Shown: positions 21,669-32,653, counted from the stretch's first letter. The stretch: DNA of 64,000 bases from Nematopogon swammerdamellus (GCA_946902875.1 OX336350.1:18094048-18158047), one strand, 5' to 3'. Notes: generated from the letters alone by a model not told the origin. Numbers and translations are program-made.

Positions 21669-22529
21669 GTGAGTTTTTGTCTGCATGTAAATAAGGGGTT
21701 GCTATTTCAAAAACTACTAAATTTTAAGCCATTCACATATTTGTTTTATGTTTGTTTATTTCGTCATAAAAAACACACTGTCGACAATTATATTTGCTTC
21801 ACAGGGATTAGTATGCTATGTCAGTTATTTTTCATATTCGTACAAATACATAATGGAGAATTAAGAAATTAAGATTCTGTCACATTTTTACTCGTCCTCG
21901 GGACTTTGGCAGGTCATAAAACCTTTTCATGGTATTAACTTCATCAAATAATATTTTTTTCTAGAACAAGGATACATCGTAAAATCCAATAAACTTTATT
22001 TCGTTCTGATGCAATCATAAATAAAAAAGTTACAAGGGTTTAAAGCTGGGATTTTGGTAATTTTCAAAAATAAAGAAAAAAAATCGTATCTTTATACCAC
22101 GTGACATCTGACAAAAGGTCCAAACGTTGCAAATGAATCCAATTACCTACAAAAAAAATTTGTCGGTCGATGTGCCGAACACCCTGTATTTCGATAATAG
22201 TAAAAGTGCGGAGTCTGAGTCCGCGCGCGTGCACTGCAAGGGTTAATGAAATGTGTATAGGAAATTTCTCATAAAACGTTGGACCGATAATGTTCGGGTC
22301 CCTCTCAGCTAAGGTGAGCCGATGTGTCACTGACTTTAATTTGTCTCGATTCCTTGTCTTGTAGCTGTGATTCACATTATTTTGTTCGAATTTATAGATA
22401 TTTTCACGAACATAGTAACTTAAAACTTTGAAAAGAGCTGCATCGATGAGACGTAGCGAATCAAGTCTAAATTGTTTTAATCAATTTCCATAAATTGATA
22501 ATAGCGTGGAGCTTTCAGAGTTACCAGGG

Positions 22530-23425
22530 TCCCACACATGCGTACAAACTTTCGTAGATTGTACGATTGAATGTGTGAGGGGCCGTCAGGATTATTCGCA
22601 AACTTTTTCGCATACTCATTCGCGAACGCATTTGCAAACCCATTTGCGCTTCCTCCCTACACTTGTTTCACGAATATTCACTGTCTTGCTTCTTGAGATT
22701 TTGTTGACCACAGACGCTGCCATGGAGAGTGAAGATGAGTTTATTAGCCATCCATCCATCCGTATCAAGTTGCCCTTGCAGTTATAACTCACAATGCCTT
22801 AATTACTTTATTGTCAGCCTCGATAGCTCAGTGGTGCAGACAGTCAACTGTCGCTATTGAATGTTAAGCAACGCTGGGTGCGGTCAGTACTTGGATGGGT
22901 GACCGCTGACCGTCGGAGGCTGACCGAGGTTCGGATTCCTCGTAAAACTGTAGGTCCCTTCCCTCCTAATCTTACTTGATGGTAGGGTTTAACCCGCCCG
23001 GGTTGGTACCATCGCACTGAATGAAACGTCGGTCGAAACGGCTATGGAAATAGTTTGTGTATTCCGACCAGTTCAGTGTAGCCGGCACGATCAAAGGGGG
23101 AAGCACTGACATGGCACCTAGTTCACCCGGTGTTATGGGCTGACATCACGGATGTTGTAGGTGATCTAGCCAACCGTGCCCGTTTCCATAAAAAAATACT
23201 TTGATTTGGCAACCGCCGCGACATGTGCGCTACCGTCGCAATCGTGCGCGCAACGTGTCGTTCGACTACGCGAAAGTTCGAGGTTCGCGCGCTTGATGTG
23301 CGTCAAAAAAGCCAACACAACTCGGAAAAGCGCGAATGTGGTAAAAACTTCGCATAATCATTCGCGAATGTCATCCTACACCTTGCGGTTCGCGTATTCG
23401 TGCGAATGTGAGGGACCGGCTTTAG
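22530..23425. repeat. CpG-rich repeat interrupted by a SINE
   Basis: The flanks of the SINE at 22813-23196 (22530-22680 and 23205-23425) share TTCGCATA/TTCGCGAA motifs in both orientations and look like two halves of one old foldback-like element; a related stretch may occur at 29935-30160. Class unknown. Confidence 0.35.
22813..23196 (+). mobile_element. SINE family A, best full-length copy
   Basis: Order of modules: a tRNA A-box-like GATAGCTCAGTGGTGCAG; a 5S rRNA-like core GTTAAGCAACGCTGGGTGCG, GTCAGTACTTGGATGGGTGA, CCGCTGACC; a tRNA B-box-like GAGGTTCGGATTCCTCG; a body with CGGGTTGGTACCATCGCACT; and a tail GGTGTTATGGGCTGACATCA ending in A-rich sequence. Short flanking repeats ACTTTATT / ACTTTGATT may be the target duplication. 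The 5S internal promoter therefore sits between two halves of a tRNA-type promoter. Confidence 0.88.
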
Positions 23426-24181
23426 GACACTGGCATAAATATGCTAGCCTAGGCCACAGATTTTGGAGGGTACAGAATTCACAACGTAGAACAAAAAAAT
23501 AGAAGCAACAATTATTGTTTACAATATAATCAAAAGATTATCTTAATCTATAGATTATATTACCAGTATTGAATGAATGAATTATTTGAAATTTAAATTT
23601 ATTAAAAACTTTTCTCTGTTAATTCAACATTAATTCTTAATGAATTACCATTGCATCATTTAAACATTATTTTATTTTATGTTTTAACTTCAAAATCACA
23701 ATTTTTCAAGATTTTTGTAATTTGGATTATTTTATTAATCATTGAAAATAATGGCTCCATCTAGTGATACTACAAAATTGTTTGCTTCCATTTTTTTGTT
23801 CTACATTGTGAATCTGTGCCTTCCAAAATCTAGCCTAACTACGGCCCGCGACCATTTACCTAGAAGATAATAACATAAAATAAATCACAGAAACATTCGG
23901 TAAACATTCGAACATCTATGAGATAATGAGTAAATAAATAACATATTTTTAACAGAAAAATATCAATATTTTTATTCAATAAATAATTATATTATAGCCA
24001 AAACCTTGGCTCCCATAGATTGTAAATATTGGCTCAGGTAGAAAAAAGTTTGCCCATCCCTGGCCTAGGCCAACGTCCCGCCTGGTGGAAGCCTTCCCAA
24101 AAAAGAAAAAAATATATGTAAAAGTGACAAAATAAAGAATTGATTAGAATGTGTGTGTAAAAAAAATGTCTCATCGCTCAG

Positions 24182-24333
24182 TTTGCAGGATCCGGAGGTG
24201 TCGGCGTCGTTCCAGGTGTACGGCAAGCCGCACGTGAAGCTCCACCCCAACCAGAACGTGGTGGAGGGCCAGAAGATCAAGATCAACTGCGCTGTGACCG
24301 GCAAGCCCTACCCGACCATCAGCTGGCTCTACA
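24182..24333 (+). CDS. Bsg: basigin exon 4: first half of Ig domain 2
   Basis: Reads (R)LQDPEVSASFQVYGKPHVKL, HPNQNVVEGQKIKINC, AVTGKPYPTISWLY. The acceptor is CATCGCTCAG|TTTGCAGG rather than the TTTGCAG six bases later, because only the first keeps the frame with exon 3 (CG|T, Arg). The exon carries the first Cys and the core Trp of the membrane-proximal Ig domain, and the VYGKPHV linker typical of basigins. Phase 1 out at TACA|GTCAGT. Confidence 0.88.
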
Positions 24334-24359
24334 GTCAGTTGCCATTTGCATTCCGCTCA

Positions 24360-25860
24360 CTTCACTTACATGTTGTTGTTGTTTGCTGCCCAGCCTCTTG
24401 GGAAGGCGGGTGGGCCATTCTCCGCACTGAGACCTCAAGACGGTCCGTTGTACGTTGGCGCTCGGGTAGTGTTACTCCAGCCACCCGAGCTCTTTCATGA
24501 AGTGGAGCACTCTTCTTGCACGCTTCCACACTCCATGGGCAGTTCCCACGTTCCCAAGAAACTGCAGTCATACTTCTGCCACCACCGGGCACTCCAGGAG
24601 CACGTGGGTGGCTGATTCGTCCTCCGCCATGCAGCCTCTGCACAGGGGACTGTCGGTGACACCTATTGTAAACAAGTGTCTGTTAAGTGGGCAATGACCC
24701 GTAAGAAGTCCTACCGCCATACGCAGTTGACCTCTGTGGAACTTTAGCAGGCGCTTCCTGAGTTGCAGGTCCGGTTTGGGAATGGCTTCCCGGGATTGCC
24801 TGCAGTCCCTGGTGTTGGCCCAAAGATTTTCATGTTTAGATTTTGTAAGTTGATGTAGCCAATATTTGAACTGGCTGATTGGTAAGGGTATACACAGTTC
24901 TGGGCCTTCTGCACTCCAGCTGGAGCCCCGCTTAGCCAGCTCGTCCGCCGCATCGTTCCCGTAGGAGCCGCTGTGCCCCCTGATCCACTGTAGGGTTACC
25001 TTGTTGTTTACCGCTATACCCTCTAGTGCCTGGTGGCACTGGAGTATCAGTCCGGAGTTGATTGTCACGGTATTTAGGGCCTGTAGATGCGCTGTCCGAC
25101 AGTACTCTGATCTAGTATCCAGTGATTTCTCTGTTGCGTACTGCTGCTGCTGCCTCTATTATTCCGATGCACTCAGCCTGGAAGATTGAGTTGTGAATAC
25201 CTAGAGTGATTGTCTTATGTATGTTTAGGTCAAGTGAGAAAGCTGCTGCCCCTGTTCCCGACCCTGTTTTTGACCCGTCGGTGTATATTCTTACCTCGGA
25301 CCCCGAATAGTCCTTAGGTTCCTCAGCTAGTTCTACGTAGTAGTGTTTGTCAAACACGTGTGTTTTCCTGATTCTACCACACGGTGCCTCTATCAGGGGT
25401 TGTTTTTTTTATGATTTCCTGTAGTATGGTCTTGTGTGGTGTTTGTGTACTAGCCCTCCACAGTCCTAGGACGTTCAGCCTAATTGCTGCGGCTGCCGCC
25501 TCTTGTTGTATGAAAAGTTCAAGAGGCGGAAGGCAGAGCATGGCTTCCATCGCTGCCGTGGGTGTTGCACCCTGTGGTCGCAACGCACGCTAGACGCTGG
25601 AAACTTTGGAGTTTGTTAATAACTGTGCTGAGTTTGGTCCTGGGCCACCATACTACTGCACCATAAGTTACCATAGGTCTTATTATAGCTGAGTATAGCC
25701 ACAGTGTAATATTAGGGTTGAGTCGCCATGTCTTACCTATGAGTCTGCGACATTGCCAAAAGGCTATACGAGCTTTATTTATTTTGAGATTAAGATGTTT
25801 CAGCCCAGTTTAGCTTACTGTCAAGTGTGATGCCCAGGTATTTAACCAGAAATTGCAAAA
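24360..25860 (-). mobile_element. R1/I-type LINE 3' half, broken
   Basis: Read on the - strand: reverse-transcriptase thumb (KYLGITLDSKLNWAE near 25840-25800, much decayed), PQGATPTAAMEAMLCLPPLE, then RNase H (RIYTDGSKTGSGTGAAAFS, SIFQAECIGII, VTLQWIRGHSGSYGNDAADE) and a Cys/His tail (DSPLCRGCMAEDESATHVLL, ECP). Frameshifts break it into three frames. An RNase H after the RT points to the R1/LOA/I group. The 3' end has a short (CAA)n-like tail only about 30 bases after the exon 4 donor. Confidence 0.85.
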
Positions 25861-26370
25861 AATTAAACCAAAAATTGTAAAGAGGCAGGTTTAGTAGAAT
25901 ATTGCTAGTAGCTGGGAATGGTAGGTGAGGGTCTTAGGAATTATTAGCAAAAAGAATTTTTTGCCGGAGACTTATACTTTTGGAGAATTTTTTTTTTAAA
26001 GATATCCAGATATTAGTGAAATTTAAAATTTAGTACAAAATTCACCGCCCCGACATAACCTGTTAGTATGGCTATTCCCTAGAGTGTTTTTTATAAGCCG
26101 GAGTCGCGGAGGGAGTGCAGCCCCCGTCTGCTGTAACAAAGCGCAGGCACCCGTGTGAGCCGGAGCGTCTGAGGCTGGTCGTCGAATGCGACCAAATAGC
26201 CGAAGCTGCGGAGGCGAGCATGGGTGTCTGCGCTTTGTTACGCAAGGACGGAGGGGCTGCACTTCCCGCAGTGCCGGAGAAGAGGCAATCCTAAGTTCTT
26301 TTATATTTTCTTTGTTGTGTAGTAAACTGATAAGTACCGGAAAGTGCATAATTATATCTCCAATGATCTC
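25861..26370. other. intron stretch with an inverted CpG-rich pair
   Basis: Contains two opposed segments (GCGGAGGGAGTGCAGCCCCC at about 26106 against GGAGGGGCTGCACTTCCCGC at about 26250) with a second pair, AACAAAGCGCAGGCACCC / TGGGTGTCTGCGCTTTGTTA, giving a foldback of about 170 bp. Probably a small inverted-repeat element. No gene is seen. Confidence 0.5.
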
Positions 26371-26374
26371 CAAT

Positions 26375-26590
26375 GAAGGGGGGGAGGGAGGGGGGGGGGA
26401 GTATCCAGGAGATACTTATTCCCCCCGCCCTTAGCATAGCACCCCCTCCTATACCCCGTCTCCCCTCACTGAGTCATATTACGTTTTTGCCTCCCCCACT
26501 TCCCCCTTGCCCTTCCGCGGGGGGGGGGGGGGGGGGGGTTATCCCCAAAAGAACCCCTCCCCCCTCCCCCCCCCCCCCCCGCCCGCCTCT
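26375..26590. repeat. poly-G and poly-C runs before an exon
   Basis: Alternating long G runs (up to about 20) and C runs (up to about 15) within 60-250 bases upstream of the basigin exon 5 acceptor. They could form G-quadruplex or hairpin in DNA or pre-mRNA, and run lengths in an assembly may be inaccurate. Confidence 0.85.
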
Positions 26591-26636
26591 TTCTACAGCA
26601 CAGCCAAAATTTCAAAATGTATCTGTACCTTGGCAG

Positions 26637-26834
26637 ACAACGGAACGTCAGGCGTCAACGAGACAGTGCACAAGACGGACCGCTTCAGCTTCGGCAATAA
26701 CGAGGCGGGCGTGGAGAACGCTCAGCTGGTGGTGGCGGACGCGGTGCCATCAGACTACGGAATGTACTACTGCTCGGCGACATCCATCGTCGGCGGGCTG
26801 ACGCACGCCGCCGGCACCACGCTGCGGGTTAAGG
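26637..26834 (+). CDS. Bsg: basigin exon 5: second half of Ig domain 2
   Basis: Acceptor CCTTGGCAG|ACAAC and donor AAGG|GTGAGA. Reads (N)NGTSGVNETVHKTDRFSFGN, AQLVVADAVPSDYGMYYC, SATSIVGGLTHAAGTTLRVK. It closes the membrane-proximal Ig domain with the S-D-Y-G-M-Y-Y-C strand and has two glycosylation sequons (NGT, NET). A stronger-looking pyrimidine tract ends at TTCTACAG (26598), but using it would put the exon in the wrong frame. Phase 1 out, joining GAC (Asp) at the membrane exon. Confidence 0.9.
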
Positions 26835-26889
26835 GTGAGACACAAGTCTTAGCTGCTTCAATTCCCTTCTCAATATATAAAACACAACT

Positions 26890-27200
26890 TTTGTTTTTTT
26901 TAACCCCTGACAAAAAAAACGGAGGGGTGTTATAAGATTGACGTGTGTGTGTGTGTGTCTGTCTGTCTGTGGCATCGTAGCTCCCAAACGGATCGACCGA
27001 TTTGGATGCGATTTTTTTTATTAGGAAGCTTGTTTAATCGGGATGGTTCTTAGCTATGTTTGTAATCAAGTAATTAAGTAAGAAAAAAAATTATTATCTT
27101 AAAAAGTGGACCAATTTGCATACGGTTTTTTTTTAAAAGCTTGAAATAAAAGTTAAATTACAAATTTAAAAACCCCCCGACTCTAAAAAAGTCAAAAATA
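26890..27200. repeat. dispersed repeat with opposed ends
   Basis: Starts AACCCCTGACAAAAAAAACG, has a GTGTGTGTCTGTCTGTCTGT stretch and CAAACGGATCGACCGATTTG, and ends AAACCCCCCGACTCTAAAA. It looks like a common interspersed element of unknown class, in the intron before the membrane exon. Confidence 0.5.
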
Positions 27201-27320
27201 ATTTCCGTTTACTTACGTATGTAGATAAAGTTTAAAATTATTTCACACCGAAAGTGCGCGCCGCGCCGCTGCCGTCTCAGTGTAGATTGAGCCTAACGAA
27301 ACATGTGTATCGCCCTTCAG

Positions 27321-27456
27321 ACAAGTACGCCGCGCTGTGGCCGTTCATCGGCATCTGCGCGGAGGTCGTCGTTCTGTGCGCCATCATCCTCGTGTACGAG
27401 AAGCGACGCAGCAAGAACACCGACATGGAGGACTCTGACACCGACAACCACGATCA
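27321..27456 (+). CDS. Bsg: basigin exon 6: transmembrane segment and tail
   Basis: Reads (D)KYAALWPFIGICAEVVVLCA, IILVYEKRRSKNTDMEDSDT, DNHD. The span (about residues 227-249 of the short form) has the Pro (231) and the buried Glu (238) that mark basigin-family membrane helices, followed by the YEKRR stop-transfer and an acidic ESDTD-like tail. The exon ends GATCA|GTGAGC. If the intron is kept, the same bases read CAG TGA, giving a 269-aa protein ending in Gln; if spliced, exon 7 adds Lys-Lys-Ser. Confidence 0.92.
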
Positions 27457-28440
27457 GTGAGCGCATACATATTTACATACATGTTACCTGTCCGCTTCGA
27501 GTTTGCCGGCGCGCGCAGTGCGGATCACCTCCCGCCGTTTTGCTCCGCGCCGCAAAACACGGGTATACAGAATACGGTACGCTGTGTCATTTTCATTTCT
27601 TGAATTCGCCGATACGTTACCCTTATAGCACTTGTACATAACAAAGTCTAATATGTATTCGTAAAAATTCGGAAGAATGATTTTTTTTTTTTCTATTTTA
27701 CGCTTTAACGAAAAATGTAAGCAGCGTTCAATGGTGCTTTTGCATAATGCTTGGTTCGTGTAAATTATTGAATGGCAAAAGTTAAAAACTTGGTAAATCT
27801 AGAACAAAATTGCACTCTGGCCGTTTCGTCTTTGGATGCGATTTTTGTTCGACAAGATTTCTTGGTTCATGGTAGCGAAATGATAAATATTGTTACGGCA
27901 CAGGTTCGAGCGTTCGACGTTCTGGGATCGAAGTCTATTAAGTCTATTTTTTAAGCCTAGGATTCACTAGGGGACAGATACCCTCACAACATGCCGCCGC
28001 AACATGGAGTCAACGTGCAACGTTGCGTGCAACATAGCACATGAACATGTTGCGTGTGAAATCTATACTGTCGTGGACTGAAAACATGCCGCAGCACGTT
28101 CCAAGATGTTTCCATTAACTTACACTGTAGACCTCGAGGGACATATCTCGCGACATTTGCCCCCTTCTGAATCCAAGGCTTTAAGAGGACAATGAGGTGA
28201 CCAATTCTCATTCATTGGTGTCTGTTTTTTCACAGTCAAATTATTAAGGAATATTCTGAATTTTTTCATATTAAAAAAATCTGCTTAGATCTATGTCTGT
28301 AAATTTTTTTAACCTTACATAAAAGAGACCTCTAAAAGTTTTAATTTTAGACAATTATTTCTCACTAACAGTGGTTTTAAAAAAAGTATATTTGCATAAT
28401 GGAAAAAAAAAACATGCAAACCTAAAATGTTTACATTATA

Positions 28441-28700
28441 TGCGGTTATAAAATGCACGGCATGACTCTATGAAGAAGCAGTCCTGTTGTGTTCATCAAT
28501 CTTTCGTGGTTTATTCCTCTGATAATTTATTTTATCATAGTTCTGGCAGCACCAGCAGGTTTGTCACTGCCCAGAGATTATATCTCCTGTCATAGCGTAA
28601 TTTTCATTTTCTTTTGTGGTAAAATTTTACCTAAACATACTAAAATCTGTGCATTTTCCTGACACATAATATTGGTTTTCAAAACCATCATATTTAAAGT
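28441..28700. repeat. unclassified dispersed repeat, copy 2
   Basis: Counterpart of the repeat at 9050-9336. The block TGACTCTATGAAGAAGCAGT through CCCAGAGATTATATCTCCTG is inverted relative to copy 1, while CACATAATATTGGTTTT near the end is direct. The inverted arrangement puts complementary copies in the first and last introns of basigin. Confidence 0.6.
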
Positions 28701-30511
28701 GTATAATCAGGGGCGCCCCTAAAGTTGGCATCATTGCTCAATTATAAGTAATTAGGCCTCTGAGCTGCAGTTGTCCCTTTTGCACGATTTAGAGAGACAG
28801 CGAACAAAATCTTATTGAAATTTGACACGCTCCCTGGCCTCATTATCCTGTTAAAGGTTGGTAGTAGACGCACGCAAGTATGAACCGTTCAACGTTTTTA
28901 TGTACTGTGATGTGTAGCACCAACTATCTTCACCGCAAGCTTGGAGAGTGACACATAAGTATTTTCTTTTATATATTCACATGTATGTACATATGCAATG
29001 TATTTAACATAGGAATTATTTATATTCTCATTGTAAGGTCAAAGTAGAAATACCTAAGCACATTGTGACAACGTAATGTAAAAATTGAATACAAAAAATT
29101 ATAAAGATTTTGTTTTTTGATAGTTTTTGGTATTAACTATTTGTACCTGTATAATTATTTTTTTTACAGAATTATGTCTACTATATTTTGAAACATAAAA
29201 CTGTGGCATTAAAAGTGGAACATTTCAAAGTAACAGAGATTATATTTTATAGAAAAAAAGGACAGAGATAAAAATGTTCAATGTTTTAGCACTGGAAAAT
29301 AATATGGATTTGCCTGTTCCCCTGAAATTCAGCCTTTTTAGCATAATGTCCATGTGTAATTTGAAAGAAATCCACATATTCCCGAAAATATTATATTAAA
29401 CAAAAAATATTTGTATAGCAAAACTGGGGAATGCAGCTCGCAATTGTGAAAGGGACCAAAATGATTACAGAATCAAGCTAAATCTTACGAAATAGCTACC
29501 TCACCTGTCAGGTATACATTTTATGTATTAACACCTTTCCCCCTTACCCCTTTAACCCTTAACCCTTTCATCGCCAATTATGGATAAATCTCTCAAAAAA
29601 TATAAATGAAAAATTTATTAAAAATGTACTATATGAATGCTCTTTTAGTCTCAACTTTATTTTGTGTTATATATTTATTTTATAATTGTGCTTTGCAACG
29701 AAACATTACCATTTAAAAACTTATACTAACCCCCCTATACTCTGTTCCCAGAACATGCTAAAAAAGGGCATTGACCCTTGAGCGTTAGCTCCCCTTGCAC
29801 AAACGTGGCGCGCCATCTGTCTTGAGCCATGACTCACGCAGACACTGGCGCAAGAGAGAGAGAATATTTTTGCAAAGGAGCTAAACATTCAAGGTCACTG
29901 TATTTTTTTCCACCGGCTCTGAAAACGGAGTATATTAAGCCGCGTACATATTACGTGCAACACAACATTCAATGCAACATTTCACATACATTTAAGTGTG
30001 TTCGCGAACACACTAAAAACAATTGCGCGAACTCTACGAGCATTCGTAACGTGCCGACTGTGATCCATCGATTGTCAAAGACGTCCAAAAGCTTTCGACG
30101 TCTCGCATTCGCAGTTGAAGCTTTGTAGAGTGCATTGATGTTTTTGTTGCAAATAATGTGTGCCCGGCTTTAGAGTATTTGCAGAATTCAAGCCAATAAT
30201 ATGAGTGGTTTGTTCGCAGGAAACAACCCATCGATGCCAAGGAGACAAACCTGCATCAGAGGAAGTGATGGCGCGTTCCACAATCACTTATAGTCCTTAT
30301 TTTGTGATGCTAGTGTAGTCCGCAGAAGCTATTATACATATTTTGTCTTCTTCAGCTTTATAAATTAATATCTAGATTACCTATCCGATAATGTTACGTG
30401 TTTGTTATTTTGAATATTATGCAATTATTTTGTTACTGTTGTGTAAATGAAACCAAGTTGTATGTTAACATTTAAGTAACCTCTTAATCGGCGGCTGTAA
30501 TTAATAAGGTT

Positions 30512-30517
30512 AATAAA
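30512..30517 (+). terminator. possible poly(A) signal
   Basis: AATAAA in GTTAATAAAGATTTTATT, 3 kb beyond the basigin membrane exon. It could serve transcripts that retain the last intron. The hexamer is the only evidence. Confidence 0.3.
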
Positions 30518-31173
30518 GATTTTATTCAAATAAGTAAATGCTGTTTTATTTCTCTTTCAAATTCACACATACTGAATGAAATCGCTTATGAAAAATGTCA
30601 GCTAAACTACTAGTTGGTTATTATTAATCATGTTTCCTGTGGTGAAAAGGCTTTGAAATAACCTCACTAAAAGAGATAATTCAATGACAATGTTATTGTC
30701 GTATCAGCTCAGTCTAGACAACTTGTCAGCTCAGCATAGACCTATATTTAAAGCAATCTTTGGTTGTGAAATATTGAGGGCGTGTTTGGTGCGTGCGCCG
30801 CTAATCAACATTATTTTTGCATATCACGATTACGAGAAGAATTACAACAGACGAGGCTGTACGGTTGATGAATGACCTTTGCCTATCCCGTTAAGTGGCA
30901 AATGACGCTTGAACAAGTTGGTTTGCCGCGTCGTAAATAAAAGTATATATTTTTGAGATTCTCGCAATACAAGAAGAAAACAACAGACATTAGAAGTACA
31001 ACAGAAAATGCTGTACACTTTAATTAGTTTTACCTGTCCCGAAAAGGGACGAATAAATAAAAAATCATCAAGCTGTCATTGTCCTAATAATTGTAATCAC
31101 TTTCATGTAACATTCAACAATCAATGCATCGCACATCACTCCACTGTTTCATACGTACAATATTCTGCATTTT

Positions 31174-31300
31174 TAGGGTTCCGTATCCATCGTACGGGAC
31201 CCTATTACTAAGTCTACGCCGTCTGTCTGTCCGAGGGCTGTATCTCTTGAACCGTAATAGGTAGCCCATTGAAATTTTCACAGAATATGTGTTATGGTCG
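31174..31300 (+). repeat. dispersed repeat starting AGGGTTCCGTA (copy 2)
   Basis: AGGGTTCCGTATCCATCGTA, then GTCTGTCTGTCCGAGGGC, TGTATCTCTTGAACCGTAAT, and TGAAATTTTCACAGAATATG. Same layout as 11710-11791 and 54800-54955. Confidence 0.75.
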
Positions 31301-31409
31301 ATATAACAACAAATAAGAAAAAGTAAAAAAGTAAAAAACCCTAAAAACTTGAAATCAGGCCACATATTGATTTGTTCTATAAAATGTTCACATTGTCCTT
31401 TTGTTGCAG

Positions 31410-31422
31410 GAAAAAGTCGTAA
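31410..31422 (+). CDS. Bsg: basigin exon 7: last three residues and stop
   Basis: Acceptor CCTTTTGTTGCAG|G with a good pyrimidine tract. The first G completes CAG (Gln269) with the CA at the end of exon 6; then AAA AAG TCG TAA encodes Lys-Lys-Ser-stop. A basic Lys pair after a Gln suits basigin C-terminal tails. The rest of the exon is 3' UTR, whose end I cannot place. Confidence 0.75.
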
Positions 31423-31622
31423 GGAGTGATGTGCGCCGCCCCGCCGCCTCCAACTAACAACACACCACCGCTGCGCGCGGTGCCGACGCCACACATCCCG
31501 CGCCCCCAACTACCTACACACCAGGGGCACGGCACGAATGCCACATCACTATTGTATCTTATGCCAAAAATCTCCAAATTAGCAGCTAATACCACGGAGA
31601 CACTCAACTCTATTTCAGAATA

Positions 31623-32650
31623 GCTTTAGTTTTTTATTTTTTTTATTTTGTTTTTGCACTGGCAACATCTCAAGGGCGGCCATTTTGAAATTGTGATGTG
31701 ACGTGACATACGAAATGTAATGTGACGTGACATCGTGAAACGTGACACGATAGTCGTATCAGGAGATTGGCGGCGATCACAATAGCTTCACACCGGTCGA
31801 ATTATTTTTGTAAGAAATTACATTCTAGTATTTTTTAATTTGTGTTTTTGTATTTTTTCTTACTATTATGGATTTTCATTATAAATACATTTATTTTCCC
31901 CCAAATGGTATTTGACTGGGATCCCTCGAGGCGTAGTTAGATTGTTAACTTTTATTAAATTAAAATTTAAGTTATCGCTCGTTCGGTAACGTTGACTCCA
32001 AGTAGATAAACTTAGTCTCAAAATTAACAAACTAAATTAGTACTTAATCTTCATAATCGTTACTTAAAGTTCTATACGAAGCTTCGGAGGGGTTGAGAGG
32101 GTTTTCATTAGAAAATGAACATTCAACAAAAAGAAAGACAATCTGGGACGGTGCACGAGCAGTTACAAATTAATTTAGACAATGTTGAACGCAAGCAAGC
32201 ACTGCCAATGTTGTTGAAGTGAGAAGTTTAGTGAAGTAACGCAACGCCCATCCCGATATACAAATTCCGCTTGTACAAACCCTGTATAGAACCTTTACAA
32301 ATCCTAGCGTAAGTCGTAGAGTATAAGGTGCAAGTCCCAACGACATACACTACTGCTAGTCCGTTAGTCTCAAAGAATTTAAGAGGTAAGAACCGTAAAC
32401 TCGTCCACACGGGGCGGCTCTAGGATGGTGTGAGCTTCGCCGTTCTAGGGGGCAACAGAATCAAGATTTTTTTTTATATGCCACACGCCTTCCTACATCA
32501 TTCTCGACCTCCCCATAGTCAATCTGGGGGCGCCATCGCGTATGACCTAGAAAAATATATAGGTCCTCCCTGAGTGAAGTCATTATAAATGCTCACAGAG
32601 ACGAAATTACATTATTCTAGGACCTTCTCTGTCACACACTAGTGGACTAT
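31623..32650. other. basigin 3' UTR or intergenic sequence
   Basis: AT-rich sequence after the basigin stop, with short tandem GTGACGTGACAT-like motifs near 31695-31750. No further exon, RNA gene or transposon end is recognized. Confidence 0.4.
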
Positions 32651-32653
32651 ATA

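Larger units (their letters stand above)
27461..31409. other. Bsg: basigin last intron / alternative 3' UTR
   Basis: Holds a dispersed repeat (28441-28700), AT-rich sequence, possible CpG-rich element debris at 29935-30160 and a possible poly(A) signal AATAAA at 30512-30517 that could end transcripts retaining the intron. I see no other gene; 30990-31170 has no identified feature. Confidence 0.45.
6634..31422 (+). other. Bsg: basigin gene span (start to last stop)
   Basis: Seven constitutive coding exons plus one cassette exon, all with GT-AG junctions and matching phases: 6634-6703, cassette 7765-8058, 17805-17925, 21540-21668, 24182-24333, 26637-26834, 27321-27456 and 31410-31422. Exons 2 to 6 give two Ig domains and one membrane span, ending in a short cytoplasmic tail. 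Basigin is a surface glycoprotein that escorts monocarboxylate transporters and mediates cell contacts, as known for the family. Predicted length is 272 aa without the cassette and 370 aa with it, in line with the usual size of about 270 aa for two-Ig basigins. About 24 kb of intron is largely transposons. Confidence 0.9.

Noticed and set aside
22840..22930. A 5S rRNA gene
   Set aside because: Only the internal control region is similar; both ends of 5S are missing and the segment is part of a SINE.
24189..24333. Acceptor TTTGCAG|GATCC for basigin exon 4
   Set aside because: Joining it to exon 3 gives the wrong frame. The acceptor ending at 24181 keeps the conserved Ig sequence.
26599..26834. 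Acceptor TTCTACAG|CAC for basigin exon 5
   Set aside because: It has the better pyrimidine tract, but it puts the exon in a frame without Ig features.
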